From SFLA01 sp045595785 (GTDB lineage: Bacteria; Bacillota; Clostridia; Oscillospirales; CAG-382): a DNA stretch of 49,452 bases. The DNA is taken from positions 1-49,452 of the forward strand of contig JAZOBE010000005.1 of NCBI GenBank assembly GCA_045595785.1. Direction: 5' to 3'. The position numbers were made by a program, and so were the translations under genes. Under the pieces are notes generated by a model. It had not been told where the DNA came from, ran no database searches, and saw only the letters and a program-made list of their open reading frames with translations. Position 1 is the stretch's first letter. Each line of letters begins with the position of its first letter. This document shows positions 38,911 to 46,026 of this stretch, in pieces.

Positions 38911-40548
38911 ATGAAAATATTTGAACCGAAAATCATCTCCTCTATAAAAACGTACAGCAAAAAACAAATAATAAGCGATATCGTAGCAGGTATTATCGTT
39001 GCTATTATTGCCCTTCCCCTCTCCATTGCGCTGGCAATAGCGTCCGGTGTGTCTCCCGAAAAAGGTCTTTACACTGCTATAATCGCAGGATTTGTAATTG
39101 CGCTTTTCGGCGGAAGTAAAGTTAACATCTCGGGTCCTACTGCGGCGTTTGCTACTATAGTTGCCGGAATAGTTGCGACCTATGGAACTAGCGGATTGGT
39201 AATTGCCACTATTATGGCAGGTATTTTGCTTATACTTATGGGTCTGCTGAAGTTTGGCAGTCTTATCAAGTATATTCCCCACACCATAACCACAGGTTTT
39301 ACGTTTGGTATCGCAGTGACCATAGTTATCGGTCAGATCAAGGACTTTCTCGGTCTTACATATCCCGAGGGAACTCACGCAGTTGAGACTATTGAAAAGG
39401 TTGAAGCAGTAATCAAATCCATTACGACCGTAAACTGGCAGGCACTTGTTGTCGGCGGCGTATCTTTGGCGATACTTATAGTCTGGCCCTTTATCAGCAA
39501 AAAGATTCCCGGTTCTCTTATTGCGGTAATCGTTGGCACTGCTATGGTAAAGCTTTTGAATATGGATGTAAACACCATCGGTGATCTTTATACCATTTCA
39601 GGCGATCTGCCCGCTTTCTCCGTACCCAATATCGACCTTGAGCTTATCAAGCAGCTTATTCCCTCGGCACTCACAATTGCCATTCTCGCAGGTATCGAAT
39701 CGTTGCTTTCCTGCGTTGTATCTGACGGTATGATTAACGACCGTCACAATTCTAACACAGAGCTTATTGCGCAGGGTCTTGGTAATATTTGCTCCGGTCT
39801 GTTCGGCGGTATTCCTGCTACGGGTGCTATTGCACGTACAGCGGCAAACGTTAAAAACGGCGGTAAAACTCCTATTGCCGGTATTATCCACGCCCTGGTG
39901 CTTTTACTCATCCTCGTTGTACTTATGCCCTACGCGGCTTGGATCCCCATGCCCGTTATTGCGGCTATACTCTTTATAGTTGCATATAATATGTGTGAGT
40001 GGAGACAGTTCGTACGCATCTGCAAAACCGCTCCAAAGAGCGATATTGCGGTTCTGGTAGTAACCTTCCTGCTTACCGTTATTTTCGACCTTGTGGTCGC
40101 TATTGAGATCGGTATGCTTATGACCGCCATCCTCTTTATGCGCCGTATGGCAGAAAGCACCAACATCCGTCATTGGACAAAGGCTGATGAATTAAGCGAA
40201 TCGGACGGCGGCAGACTTAAAGATATACCCGAACACACCGATGTTTTTGAGATAAACGGACCTATGTTCTTCGCCGCTTCCGACAAGATCTCGTTCCCTG
40301 TTCGTGAAGGAGTTAAGATACTCATTATCCGTATGCGTAACGTCCCTGCCTTGGACGAAACTGCTATGCGTGCCCTCCGTTCGGTATATAAGACTTGCAG
40401 CGAAAAGGATATTAAAATATTTATTTCTCACGCCAACGAGCAGCCCCTTTCCGTAATGAAAAAGGACGGATTTATCAAAGATATCGGCGAAGAAAACTTC
40501 TTCCCTCATATCGATGCCGCCCTCGAAGCTGCGCGAAAGACTAATTAA
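38911..40548 (+). CDS. SulP (SLC26)-family anion transporter
   Basis: A 545-residue inner-membrane transporter for sulfate, bicarbonate or a similar anion. Residues about 20-420 hold the 14-helix UraA-like core, with IVAIIALPLSIALAIASGVS, GLYTAIIAGFVIALFGGSKV, ISGPTAAFATIVAGIVATYG (the SulP consensus region) and GIPATGAIARTAANVKNGGK. Residues about 440-540 form a cytosolic STAS domain (DVFEINGPMFFAASDKI, then RMRNVPALDETAMRAL). No carbonic anhydrase or sulfate-assimilation genes are adjacent to help pick the substrate. GGAG precedes the ATG. Confidence 0.94.
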   Translation: MKIFEPKIISSIKTYSKKQIISDIVAGIIVAIIALPLSIALAIASGVSPEKGLYTAIIAGFVIALFGGSKVNISGPTAAFATIVAGIVATYGTSGLVIATIMAGILLILMGLLKFGSLIKYIPHTITTGFTFGIAVTIVIGQIKDFLGLTYPEGTHAVETIEKVEAVIKSITTVNWQALVVGGVSLAILIVWPFISKKIPGSLIAVIVGTAMVKLLNMDVNTIGDLYTISGDLPAFSVPNIDLELIKQLIPSALTIAILAGIESLLSCVVSDGMINDRHNSNTELIAQGLGNICSGLFGGIPATGAIARTAANVKNGGKTPIAGIIHALVLLLILVVLMPYAAWIPMPVIAAILFIVAYNMCEWRQFVRICKTAPKSDIAVLVVTFLLTVIFDLVVAIEIGMLMTAILFMRRMAESTNIRHWTKADELSESDGGRLKDIPEHTDVFEINGPMFFAASDKISFPVREGVKILIIRMRNVPALDETAMRALRSVYKTCSEKDIKIFISHANEQPLSVMKKDGFIKDIGEENFFPHIDAALEAARKTN

Positions 40549-40557
40549 TTATTTAAG

Positions 40558-40586
40558 TTGACAAATCACGCCCGATATGGTAAAAT
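40558..40586 (+). promoter_or_regulatory. Promoter of tRNA-Leu
   Basis: TTGACA, 17 nt, TAAAAT, ending 15 nt before the tRNA. Confidence 0.8.
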
Positions 40587-40601
40587 TATTGGGCAACATA
40601 T

Positions 40602-40685
40602 GCGGATGTGTTGGAATTGGCAGACAAGCTGGTCTTAGAAACCAGTGCTCTTCGCGTGCAGGTTCAAGTCCTGTCATCCGCACCA
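40602..40685 (+). tRNA. tRNA-Leu (anticodon UAG), CCA encoded
   Basis: The acceptor stem GCGGATG pairs with CATCCGC. The anticodon loop CTTAGAA has TAG at 40636-40638 in a perfect 5-bp stem. A long class II variable arm fits leucine, the T-loop is GGTTCAAGTCC, and CCA is at 40683-40685. Confidence 0.97.
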
Positions 40686-40690
40686 AAAAA

Positions 40691-40722
40691 GACATTACCT
40701 CTTCGAGGTAATGTCTTTTTTT
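40691..40722 (+). terminator. Terminator of tRNA-Leu
   Basis: Stem GACATTACCTC/GAGGTAATGTC with a TTC loop and a run of seven T. Confidence 0.9.
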
Positions 40723-40819
40723 GATATGGTATGGGACAATTATATATCATATGTTTTTTCACGTCAAGTATAAAAATTCTTAAAAAGCGAAAAAGCAAGG
40801 ACACACAACGCTTTATACA

Positions 40820-40848
40820 TTGATTTGTTGTTGGTTTTGTGCTATAAT
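40820..40848 (+). promoter_or_regulatory. Promoter of the small membrane protein gene
   Basis: TTGATT, 17 nt, TATAAT, 22 nt before the ATG at 40871. Confidence 0.65.
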
Positions 40849-40870
40849 ACACACAAGGCGGTGAAATGTT

Positions 40871-41290
40871 ATGAAAAAACTAAAATCAAGTTACACAGTA
40901 TTAATTTTAAGTGATGTGTTGTTTAGCATTGTTCATATTGTAAATATGGCAATTATTGGTGATTCTAATGATTTGGGGCTTATTCCTCTTGTGTTAGGGG
41001 ATTTGCTGTTCTGTCTGATCTATCTGAGTATTCACGGTATTGTCACCTATTGTATTTACCGCAGTGTTTTTTATCCGCATATCATTACAGGCGTCGTTAT
41101 GCTGATAGCAACCATCGGTATGTTTTTGTCACCTTTGGGTAATGGTCGTTGGATATTTGTTTTTAGTTTATATTTATGTATATTCTATTTGATTTCTCTT
41201 ATATTTTCATTGTTAACCATGTGTGCCTTTAAGATATATAATAAAACAAAGCAAAATACAAAAACACACAAAACTGATTCTGACTATTAG
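40871..41290 (+). CDS. Four-helix membrane protein of unknown function
   Basis: A 139-residue protein with about four hydrophobic segments (YTVLILSDVLFSIVHIVNMA, LVLGDLLFCLIYLSIHGIVT, ITGVVMLIATIGMFLSPL and FVFSLYLCIFYLISLIFSLL) and a polar, Lys/Thr-rich C-terminal tail. No signal peptide distinct from the first helix. No family recognised. It has its own promoter and AAGGCGGTG as ribosome site. The following 350 nt hold no gene. Confidence 0.7.
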   Translation: MKKLKSSYTVLILSDVLFSIVHIVNMAIIGDSNDLGLIPLVLGDLLFCLIYLSIHGIVTYCIYRSVFYPHIITGVVMLIATIGMFLSPLGNGRWIFVFSLYLCIFYLISLIFSLLTMCAFKIYNKTKQNTKTHKTDSDY

Positions 41291-41582
41291 TAAAATACCA
41301 CTAATATCTTTTATGGTCAATCAATTCAAGAAACGGTTATAACGAACACATATAAGTTTAAATCTTCGAATTTGCTGAAAGCGATTATAAAAACAGAATA
41401 TTGAGTTTTTGAAAAACATTGGTCTTATTTTTTCTTAAGTGTTATAATGATGCGTTCTTGACTTGGTACTTATATTTGCACTGTATATCCACTTGCCGTG
41501 TCATCTTTCAAAGCCTCAGTACACTTGATCTTGTCAATGAGCATTTGAGCAAGTATGAAGCAGGATAAAACATAAAATTAGG
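41291..41582. other. Non-coding stretch without recognisable genes
   Basis: About 290 nt of AT-rich sequence. A plus-strand frame stays open for some 55 codons and ends at TAA near 41570, but it has no credible start or ribosome site and an irregular composition, so I do not call it. No repeats, tRNA or stable hairpin noticed. It could be a decayed gene. Confidence 0.5.
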
Positions 41583-41612
41583 TTGACGAATTTAATTGAA
41601 ATATGGTATAAT
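41583..41612 (+). promoter_or_regulatory. Promoter of the secreted protein gene
   Basis: TTGACG, 18 nt, TATAAT, 29 nt before ATG 41642. Confidence 0.65.
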
Positions 41613-41641
41613 ATGTAAAACTATATTTGAGGAGAGATGTT

Positions 41642-42535
41642 ATGAAAAAAACGATTTCTGTAATTTTTTCCGTTTTACTTGCTTTTTCCTTAAACACCGT
41701 TGCTTTTGCGGCGCCGGGTTCTGCAAACGGTCTTGGCGAAACACAGCAAAACATTGATGTTAACGCGACATACTCCGCATCAGTATCCACACCCGACGTT
41801 GTAAGCGTAGATATCTCTTGGGGTGCAATGGAATTCACCTATTCCGTAGGCGGTACCAATAACTGGAATCCGGGCACTCACTCCTATACCGAAAACACCA
41901 CCGGATCTTGGACTGCCAACGGCAACACTCTTACGGTAACCAACCACTCAAACGTTGCTATAAACGCTTCTCTTTCTTTTACTCCTTCTGTTAACGGAAT
42001 AAGAGGAAGCTTTTCCGAAACCAGTGGAACTGCAAATGACGGAGTTTTTTCACTCGCCACCGCAGAAAACACTTCTGTTGCAAATGCTCCCAGCGCAACT
42101 GCAACATTTAATATTACCGGCGGTAGCGTTTCTTCCAGCGGAAAGATCGGCTCCATTACCGTTTCTATTTCAAAAGCACCTGTTGTTTTGACCTCTTTAG
42201 GTACTAACACTACTTACGATCTTTACACTTCCTCGCAAAGCGGTATTTATACTGCTACAATTCAGCGTGGAAACGACTCGGTTTCTTCATACAACATGTC
42301 ATTTGTATATTATCCCGATCAGTTTGTTAATGCCGGTATTCCCGAAGTGGATGCTTTAATTACGGCAAACAGCTCCGTTAAAGGTATTATCCTTAACGAA
42401 AACGGAACCATCACCACCGCAACCAATGCGAATTACGATGAAAAGATGACGGTCGAACTGGATACCGCAAACGAATATCTTTTAACACTTAATTTCAATG
42501 CCATGACTTGGTCAGTTGAAGAAATTGATAATTAA
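41642..42535 (+). CDS. Secreted surface-type protein of unknown function
   Basis: A 297-residue protein with a clear Sec signal (MKKTISVIFSVLLAFSLN, cleavage probably after AFA at VAFAAP). The mature part is Ser/Thr/Asn-rich and beta-strand-like, with NVDVNATYSASV-type repeats of alternating residues (IDVNATYSASVSTPDVVSVD), WTANGNTLTVTNHSNVAINA and ISKAPVVLTSLG. It has few Lys and no Cys. It lacks LPXTG, SLH and a lipobox, so it is released or held by other proteins. ATG 41642 has GAGGAG upstream. The next two genes encode related membrane-anchored proteins that may hold or assemble it. Confidence 0.75.
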   Translation: MKKTISVIFSVLLAFSLNTVAFAAPGSANGLGETQQNIDVNATYSASVSTPDVVSVDISWGAMEFTYSVGGTNNWNPGTHSYTENTTGSWTANGNTLTVTNHSNVAINASLSFTPSVNGIRGSFSETSGTANDGVFSLATAENTSVANAPSATATFNITGGSVSSSGKIGSITVSISKAPVVLTSLGTNTTYDLYTSSQSGIYTATIQRGNDSVSSYNMSFVYYPDQFVNAGIPEVDALITANSSVKGIILNENGTITTATNANYDEKMTVELDTANEYLLTLNFNAMTWSVEEIDN

Positions 42536-42548
42536 CAACACATTTACC

Positions 42549-42579
42549 GGCAGGGGAAAACGATCCCCTGCCTTTCAAT
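42549..42579 (+). terminator. Terminator after the secreted protein gene
   Basis: Perfect 8-bp GC-rich stem GGCAGGGG/CCCCTGCC with an 8-nt loop, then TTTCAATTT. Confidence 0.75.
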
Positions 42580-42595
42580 TTGAACGTTTTTTATG

Positions 42596-42625
42596 TTGAT
42601 TTTAGTTATTGCTATATGATATAAT
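42596..42625 (+). promoter_or_regulatory. Promoter of the membrane-anchored pair
   Basis: TTGATT, 18 nt, TATAAT, 32 nt before the ATG at 42658. Confidence 0.6.
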
Positions 42626-42657
42626 ATTTGAAATAAAATGGAACGAGGCGGCAGAAA

Positions 42658-43185
42658 ATGAACAAAAAACTGAATTGGCAAAGTCTGCTTATTATATTAT
42701 TACTGCTCATCACCATATGCGCCGTTGGATTCGGATGCTGGGCGTTATGGCTCCGAGATGACAGCACAATCCTTCCACCGGATTACGCACCATTGGATGA
42801 AGATAAAAACGCATTTGATATAGTCGGCGATGATGACCCGAAACTGGAAACAGAAGAGGGCGGCGGTGCAGTAGGATTAACGTTTTCACAAAGCGTAAGT
42901 ATCAATCTTACAGACAGAGCTGCCACCGTTTTCTTTCAAAATCCCGGCAGATCCGTGTGTGACGTAGTGCTTCAAATTGTAATTCAGGATAAAGTAATTG
43001 CGCAATCCGGTAAATTGATTCCCGGAAAGCAGATAACCACAGTTGAACTTAACAACGGTGCAGAAAGTATTCTTTCCGAAGGTGGATATAACGGATATTT
43101 TGTAATTTCCATGTACGACCCGGAAAGCGGCGAAAAATCAATGGTCAACACAAACATTCCAATAAATATTACGGTATACAAATAA
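42658..43185 (+). CDS. Membrane-anchored extracytoplasmic protein (first of a paralogous pair)
   Basis: A 175-residue protein. One N-terminal helix (LLIILLLLITICAVGFGCWA) is followed by an acidic, Pro-rich linker (residues about 35-70) and an Ig-like strand domain (about 75-175). The core has the pattern VFFQNPGRSVCDVVLQIVIQ, SGKLIPGKQITTVEL and a C-terminal INITVYK. The downstream protein shares this pattern (SGLIKPGEYI, TTVYK). The anchor is uncleaved, so the domain is displayed outside. No known family recognised. It lies between a secreted protein and a radical SAM gene. Confidence 0.72.
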   Translation: MNKKLNWQSLLIILLLLITICAVGFGCWALWLRDDSTILPPDYAPLDEDKNAFDIVGDDDPKLETEEGGGAVGLTFSQSVSINLTDRAATVFFQNPGRSVCDVVLQIVIQDKVIAQSGKLIPGKQITTVELNNGAESILSEGGYNGYFVISMYDPESGEKSMVNTNIPINITVYK

Positions 43186-43214
43186 GATATTCAATGAAAG
43201 GAGCGGATGTATAA

Positions 43215-43703
43215 ATGAAGAATAAAGCGATTTATATTTCGATATGTGTCTGTGTTCTTTCTTTAGTGTTTATGGCTGTTGCTTTGTTTATTAGCCAAAG
43301 CAAAACGCCTGAATTTGTTCCGCCTGAATTTGATGAAACAGCGGTAAGCGGTGTTCCGAGCGAAAACGAGGCTATGCATTGGGAGGATTTGACTCAGGAA
43401 GGCATGAAATACTCGGTATTTATGTGCCGTGATATTTTCGTTGAAAATGAGAATGCGGTTTGTTATTTTACAAATCCAGCCGAAAACCACGTATGGCTTA
43501 AAATAAGACTTTTTGATAAAGACGGTAAAATTGTCGGTGAAAGCGGATTGATCAAGCCGGGAGAATATATAAAAAGCGTTTTGCTTACCTCCTCTCTTTG
43601 CGATGGAGATGCTATAACGGTAAAGGTGATGGGCTACGAGCCGGAAGCTTACCACAGCGCAGGCGCCGTTACATTTAACACAACAGTATATAAAAGCAAA
43701 TAA
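43215..43703 (+). CDS. Membrane-anchored extracytoplasmic protein (second of a paralogous pair)
   Basis: A 162-residue protein with the same architecture as its upstream neighbour. An N-terminal helix (AIYISICVCVLSLVFMAVAL) precedes a Pro/Glu-rich linker (KTPEFVPPEFDE) and a strand domain with AVCYFTNPAENHVWLKIRLF, ESGLIKPGEYIKSVLLTSSL and the closing FNTTVYK. Sequence has diverged, but strand order and the SG-x-I-x-PG-x-x-I turn are kept, suggesting tandem duplication. AAAGGAG precedes the ATG; it lies 29 nt after the first copy. Probably a structural partner of the secreted protein at 41642. Confidence 0.72.
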   Translation: MKNKAIYISICVCVLSLVFMAVALFISQSKTPEFVPPEFDETAVSGVPSENEAMHWEDLTQEGMKYSVFMCRDIFVENENAVCYFTNPAENHVWLKIRLFDKDGKIVGESGLIKPGEYIKSVLLTSSLCDGDAITVKVMGYEPEAYHSAGAVTFNTTVYKSK

Positions 43704-43756
43704 AATATAATTCGATTTTTCGGTTATACGATTTGTACGGGAAGGCGGTGAGATAC

Positions 43757-44593
43757 TTGCTGAAAAAAGCATATGTGGAAATTTCAAACATTTGCAACCT
43801 TAATTGCAGCTTTTGTCACGGAACAAGCAGAATACCCAAGTATATGACGGTAGAAGAGTTTGAAAAAGCAGTATCCGCTTTACAGGGAACGGTTGAATAC
43901 TTATATTTTCATCTTATGGGTGAGCCGTTGCTTCACCCCAAGTTAGAAGAGTTGTTCGCTATTGCGAGGGAAAAAGGTTTTAAAGTCATACTTACTACCA
44001 ACGGAACCTTGTTAAATAAGAGATCTTCTGTTTTGTTAAGCGCCAAAAATCTCCACAAGGTCAGTATTTCACTGCATTGCTACGAAGCCAATGACATTGG
44101 TATGACCGCCGAAGCGTATCTCAATAGCTGTTTTGAGTTTTGTGCTCAAGCTTCAAAAAAAGATGTGATAACGGTAATGCGCCTTTGGAACATCGGCGGC
44201 AAGGATAAAATGAATGAAGCTATACTTAAATCCATGCATTCGTATTTCCCCAATGAATGGAAGCAGGTATATTCCGGCTATAAGCTGGCTGACAAAGTGT
44301 TCCTCGAGTGGGGCAACAAATTTGACTGGCCGGATATAAATGCCGAATTTATAGGCGAAAAGCACTCCTGCTACGGTCTGCGCGACCAAATTGGGATTCT
44401 GGTTGACGGTACCGTCGTTCCCTGCTGTCTTGATGCCGACGGCATGATTCCTCTGGGTAACATTTTTGTTTCTCAACTTGAAGATATACTTTCCTCTCCG
44501 CGGGCGATAAACCTTAAACGATCTTTTGAAGAAAGAAAAGTATGCGAAGAACTGTGTAAGCGATGCGGATTCGCCACGAGATTTGTTAAATAA
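43757..44593 (+). CDS. Radical SAM/SPASM-domain protein
   Basis: A 278-residue protein. The [4Fe-4S]-SAM motif is CNLNCSFC at residues about 14-21, with the family strands YLYFHLMGEPLLHPKLEEL (GEP motif) and ILTTNGTLL. A C-terminal SPASM-like region has CYGLRDQIGILVDGTVVPCC, ending CEELCKRCGF, enough Cys for an auxiliary cluster. SPASM enzymes often modify peptides or proteins. I start at TTG 43757, preceded by AAGGCGGTG at the spacing seen before other genes here; TTG 43733 would add 8 residues. It lies 53 nt after the surface pair. Its substrate could be one of those proteins, but that is a guess. Confidence 0.85.
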   Translation: MLKKAYVEISNICNLNCSFCHGTSRIPKYMTVEEFEKAVSALQGTVEYLYFHLMGEPLLHPKLEELFAIAREKGFKVILTTNGTLLNKRSSVLLSAKNLHKVSISLHCYEANDIGMTAEAYLNSCFEFCAQASKKDVITVMRLWNIGGKDKMNEAILKSMHSYFPNEWKQVYSGYKLADKVFLEWGNKFDWPDINAEFIGEKHSCYGLRDQIGILVDGTVVPCCLDADGMIPLGNIFVSQLEDILSSPRAINLKRSFEERKVCEELCKRCGFATRFVK

Positions 44594-44600
44594 GTAATAA

Positions 44601-44634
44601 AAAAATCGACAAGCAAGCGCTTGTCGATTTTTAA
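44601..44634. terminator. Bidirectional terminator after the radical SAM gene
   Basis: Perfect 14-bp stem (44601-44614 with 44619-44632), loop AAGC, T tracts on both strands; it also serves the convergent TM2-domain gene. Confidence 0.88.
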
Positions 44635-44651
44635 TTATATACTAAGTTAAA

Positions 44652-44870
44652 TTAGTCCTTTTTGTAGCCAATGTTCTTTTCATTAGCAGGGTTGAACTTA
44701 AAGTTGCAGATAGAAGCAACGAGAGGATAAATGCCAAGAGTAAGAGGAGCGAGCCAGAAGTAAGCAGCGGTTCTGCTGGTGTAGCCTTCAGGCTTAAGTC
44801 CGGAATGATTGATGATGATACTGCCGATCCAACCAAGGAAGAAAGTGAGTAAGAAACGTTTTGCGTTCAT
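44652..44870 (-). CDS. Small TM2-domain-like membrane protein
   Basis: A 72-residue protein with two hydrophobic helices (FLLTFFLGWIGSIIINHSG and AAYFWLAPLTLGIYPLVASI) joined by a short polar turn, and a basic C-terminus. This is the size and layout of TM2-domain proteins (helix, G-x-x-G or D-R-F-type turn, helix). AAAGGAG precedes the ATG. It has its own promoter. Function unknown. Confidence 0.75.
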   Translation of the reverse strand: MNAKRFLLTFFLGWIGSIIINHSGLKPEGYTSRTAAYFWLAPLTLGIYPLVASICNFKFNPANEKNIGYKKD

Positions 44871-44901
44871 AATTATATCTCCTTTTTGTTTAGTTTACGC
44901 C

Positions 44902-44930
44902 ATTTTAATACAAAATTCACAATTTGTCAA
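44902..44930 (-). promoter_or_regulatory. Promoter of the TM2-domain gene
   Basis: TTGACA, 17 nt, TAAAAT on the minus strand. Confidence 0.75.
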
Positions 44931-44996
44931 CAGTTTGTATAAATTCATCTTTATTTGTGCAAAATCAGATGAAGTTGATTTCTTTGAAGAGTATAG

Positions 44997-45572
44997 TTAT
45001 TGCAGCATACGAAGTATCAGCTTTAGCTGAGCATCTATATCCTTTTGCGTTAAGGGAAACAGCAGATTGTGTTTGCCCATACCCTCCAGACTCCAGATAA
45101 CGTGCAGAGCGGTTTCTCTGCAATTATCGCAGGAAAACACACCTTGAGCTACTCCGAGCTCCAACATCTGAGTGATTATATCTATACAAGCTACGGCTCG
45201 GTTTTGCAACAACGCCTTGCTTCTATCGCTTGCTATGGCAAACTCCTCTATAGCGTTATCAATAGAAACAGAGGGAGCCGGCAATTTTGTCATTCTGCTA
45301 CGAAGAAAGCTGATAAGCATATTGCCGGGAGACACTCCCCTGGCTTTTGCTTTTTCCAAAGAAGCAAAAGCTTCTATCTGCTCCTCTCTGATGATTGCAG
45401 AAAACACCTCTTCGGTGGAACTATAGTGCCGATAAAGTCCGCCTCTGGTAAGACCGGCAGGATTGAGCGCATCGGTAAAATAAGCTCCCAAAAGGACGAA
45501 CAATATGTTCGGTCCAAAAAAGCAAGAACCGTATAGAAACTCTTTTCATTTTTTGTCTAAAGATACTACCAT
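44997..45572 (-). pseudogene. TetR-family regulator with a disrupted 5' end
   Basis: From PAGLTRGGLYRHYSSTEEVF onward this is a typical TetR protein: recognition helix of the HTH, then about 140 residues of helical ligand domain (MLISFLRSRMTKLPAPSVSI, IDIITQMLELGVAQGVF). Upstream the frame gives MVVSLDKK from ATG 45572 (AGAGG 9 nt before it), then TGA at 45546-45548. About 30 codons follow that do not look like TetR helices 1-2. The distance from this ATG to the recognition helix is right for an intact gene of 192 codons. The first part has apparently decayed, leaving promoter and operator in place. A shorter product from an internal TTG near 45503 would lack half the DNA-binding domain. Confidence 0.6.
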
Positions 45573-45588
45573 CGTGTTATACCTCTGT

Positions 45589-45610
45589 TTTGCGACATTA
45601 GTGTCGCAAA
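45589..45610. promoter_or_regulatory. Palindromic operator of the TetR gene
   Basis: TTTGCGACA, TTAG, TGTCGCAAA: perfect 9-bp arms, immediately downstream of the -10 box and upstream of the ribosome site, as expected for TetR autoregulation. Confidence 0.7.
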
Positions 45611-45612
45611 CA

Positions 45613-45640
45613 AGTATATCATTAGAGGTTTCCTCGTCAA
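45613..45640 (-). promoter_or_regulatory. Promoter of the disrupted tetR gene
   Basis: TTGACG, 16 nt, TATACT on the minus strand, adjoining the palindrome at 45589-45610. Confidence 0.7.
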
Positions 45641-45700
45641 GTAAAATGCTGAAAGAAAGATAAAAAAGACGAATTATCAAATTAATGGCGAGACTAAAGA

Positions 45701-45730
45701 AAAAAATCCAAGTCCGAAGACTTGGATTTT
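45701..45730 (-). terminator. Terminator of the tRNA-Thr/tRNA-Tyr unit
   Basis: Perfect 12-bp stem AAAATCCAAGTC/GACTTGGATTTT with a UUCG-type loop on the minus strand, then a run of T. Confidence 0.9.
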
Positions 45731-45731
45731 C

Positions 45732-45816
45732 TGGTGGGGGAAGGTGGATTCGGACCACCGAAGTCACTGACAACAGATTTACAGTCTGCCCCCTTTGGCC
45801 GCTCGGGAATTCCCCC
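45732..45816 (-). tRNA. tRNA-Tyr (anticodon GUA), CCA encoded
   Basis: Acceptor GGGGGAA pairs with TTCCCCC. The anticodon GTA (plus-strand TAC at 45780-45782) is in ACTGTAAAT, with a long class II variable arm as in bacterial tRNA-Tyr and T-loop GGTCCGAATCC. CCA is encoded. Confidence 0.97.
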
Positions 45817-45824
45817 ATATTTAA

Positions 45825-45899
45825 TGGAGCTGGTGAAGGGAATCGAACCCCCAACCTGCTGATTACAAATCAGCTGCTCTACCGTTGAGCCACACCAGC
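45825..45899 (-). tRNA. tRNA-Thr (anticodon UGU), CCA encoded
   Basis: Acceptor GCTGGTG pairs with CACCAGC, the anticodon loop TTTGTAA carries TGT, and the T-loop is GGTTCGATTCC. It lies 8 nt upstream of tRNA-Tyr in the same transcript. Confidence 0.97.
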
Positions 45900-45925
45900 A
45901 AATGCAACTGTTTGCGACGGGCGTA

Positions 45926-45955
45926 ATTATAACACAAGGTGTCCCGTCTTGTCAA
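45926..45955 (-). promoter_or_regulatory. Promoter of the tRNA-Thr/tRNA-Tyr unit
   Basis: TTGACA, 18 nt, TATAAT on the minus strand, 26 nt before the tRNA-Thr. Confidence 0.8.
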
Positions 45956-45974
45956 GAGGTTTTTTTATTTTTTA

Positions 45975-46003
45975 TTGACAATTTTTACTGCGTGTTGTAA
46001 AAT
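45975..46003 (+). promoter_or_regulatory. Promoter of yfhO-birA
   Basis: TTGACA, 17 nt, TAAAAT, 23 nt before the ATG at 46027. Confidence 0.75.
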
Positions 46004-46026
46004 AGTCAAAGCGGAGGTACTTAATA

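Noticed and set aside
38854..39378. Minus-strand open frame opposite the SulP transporter start
   Set aside because: Low-complexity Tyr/Asn/Ser-rich translation typical of an antisense shadow; it covers the SulP promoter.
41291..41582. Roughly 55-codon open frame in the intergenic stretch
   Set aside because: No start codon with a ribosome site and no domain pattern; described only as a gap.
45546..45888. Open frames running through the tRNA-Tyr and tRNA-Thr region
   Set aside because: They translate structural RNA genes; such frames are chance products.
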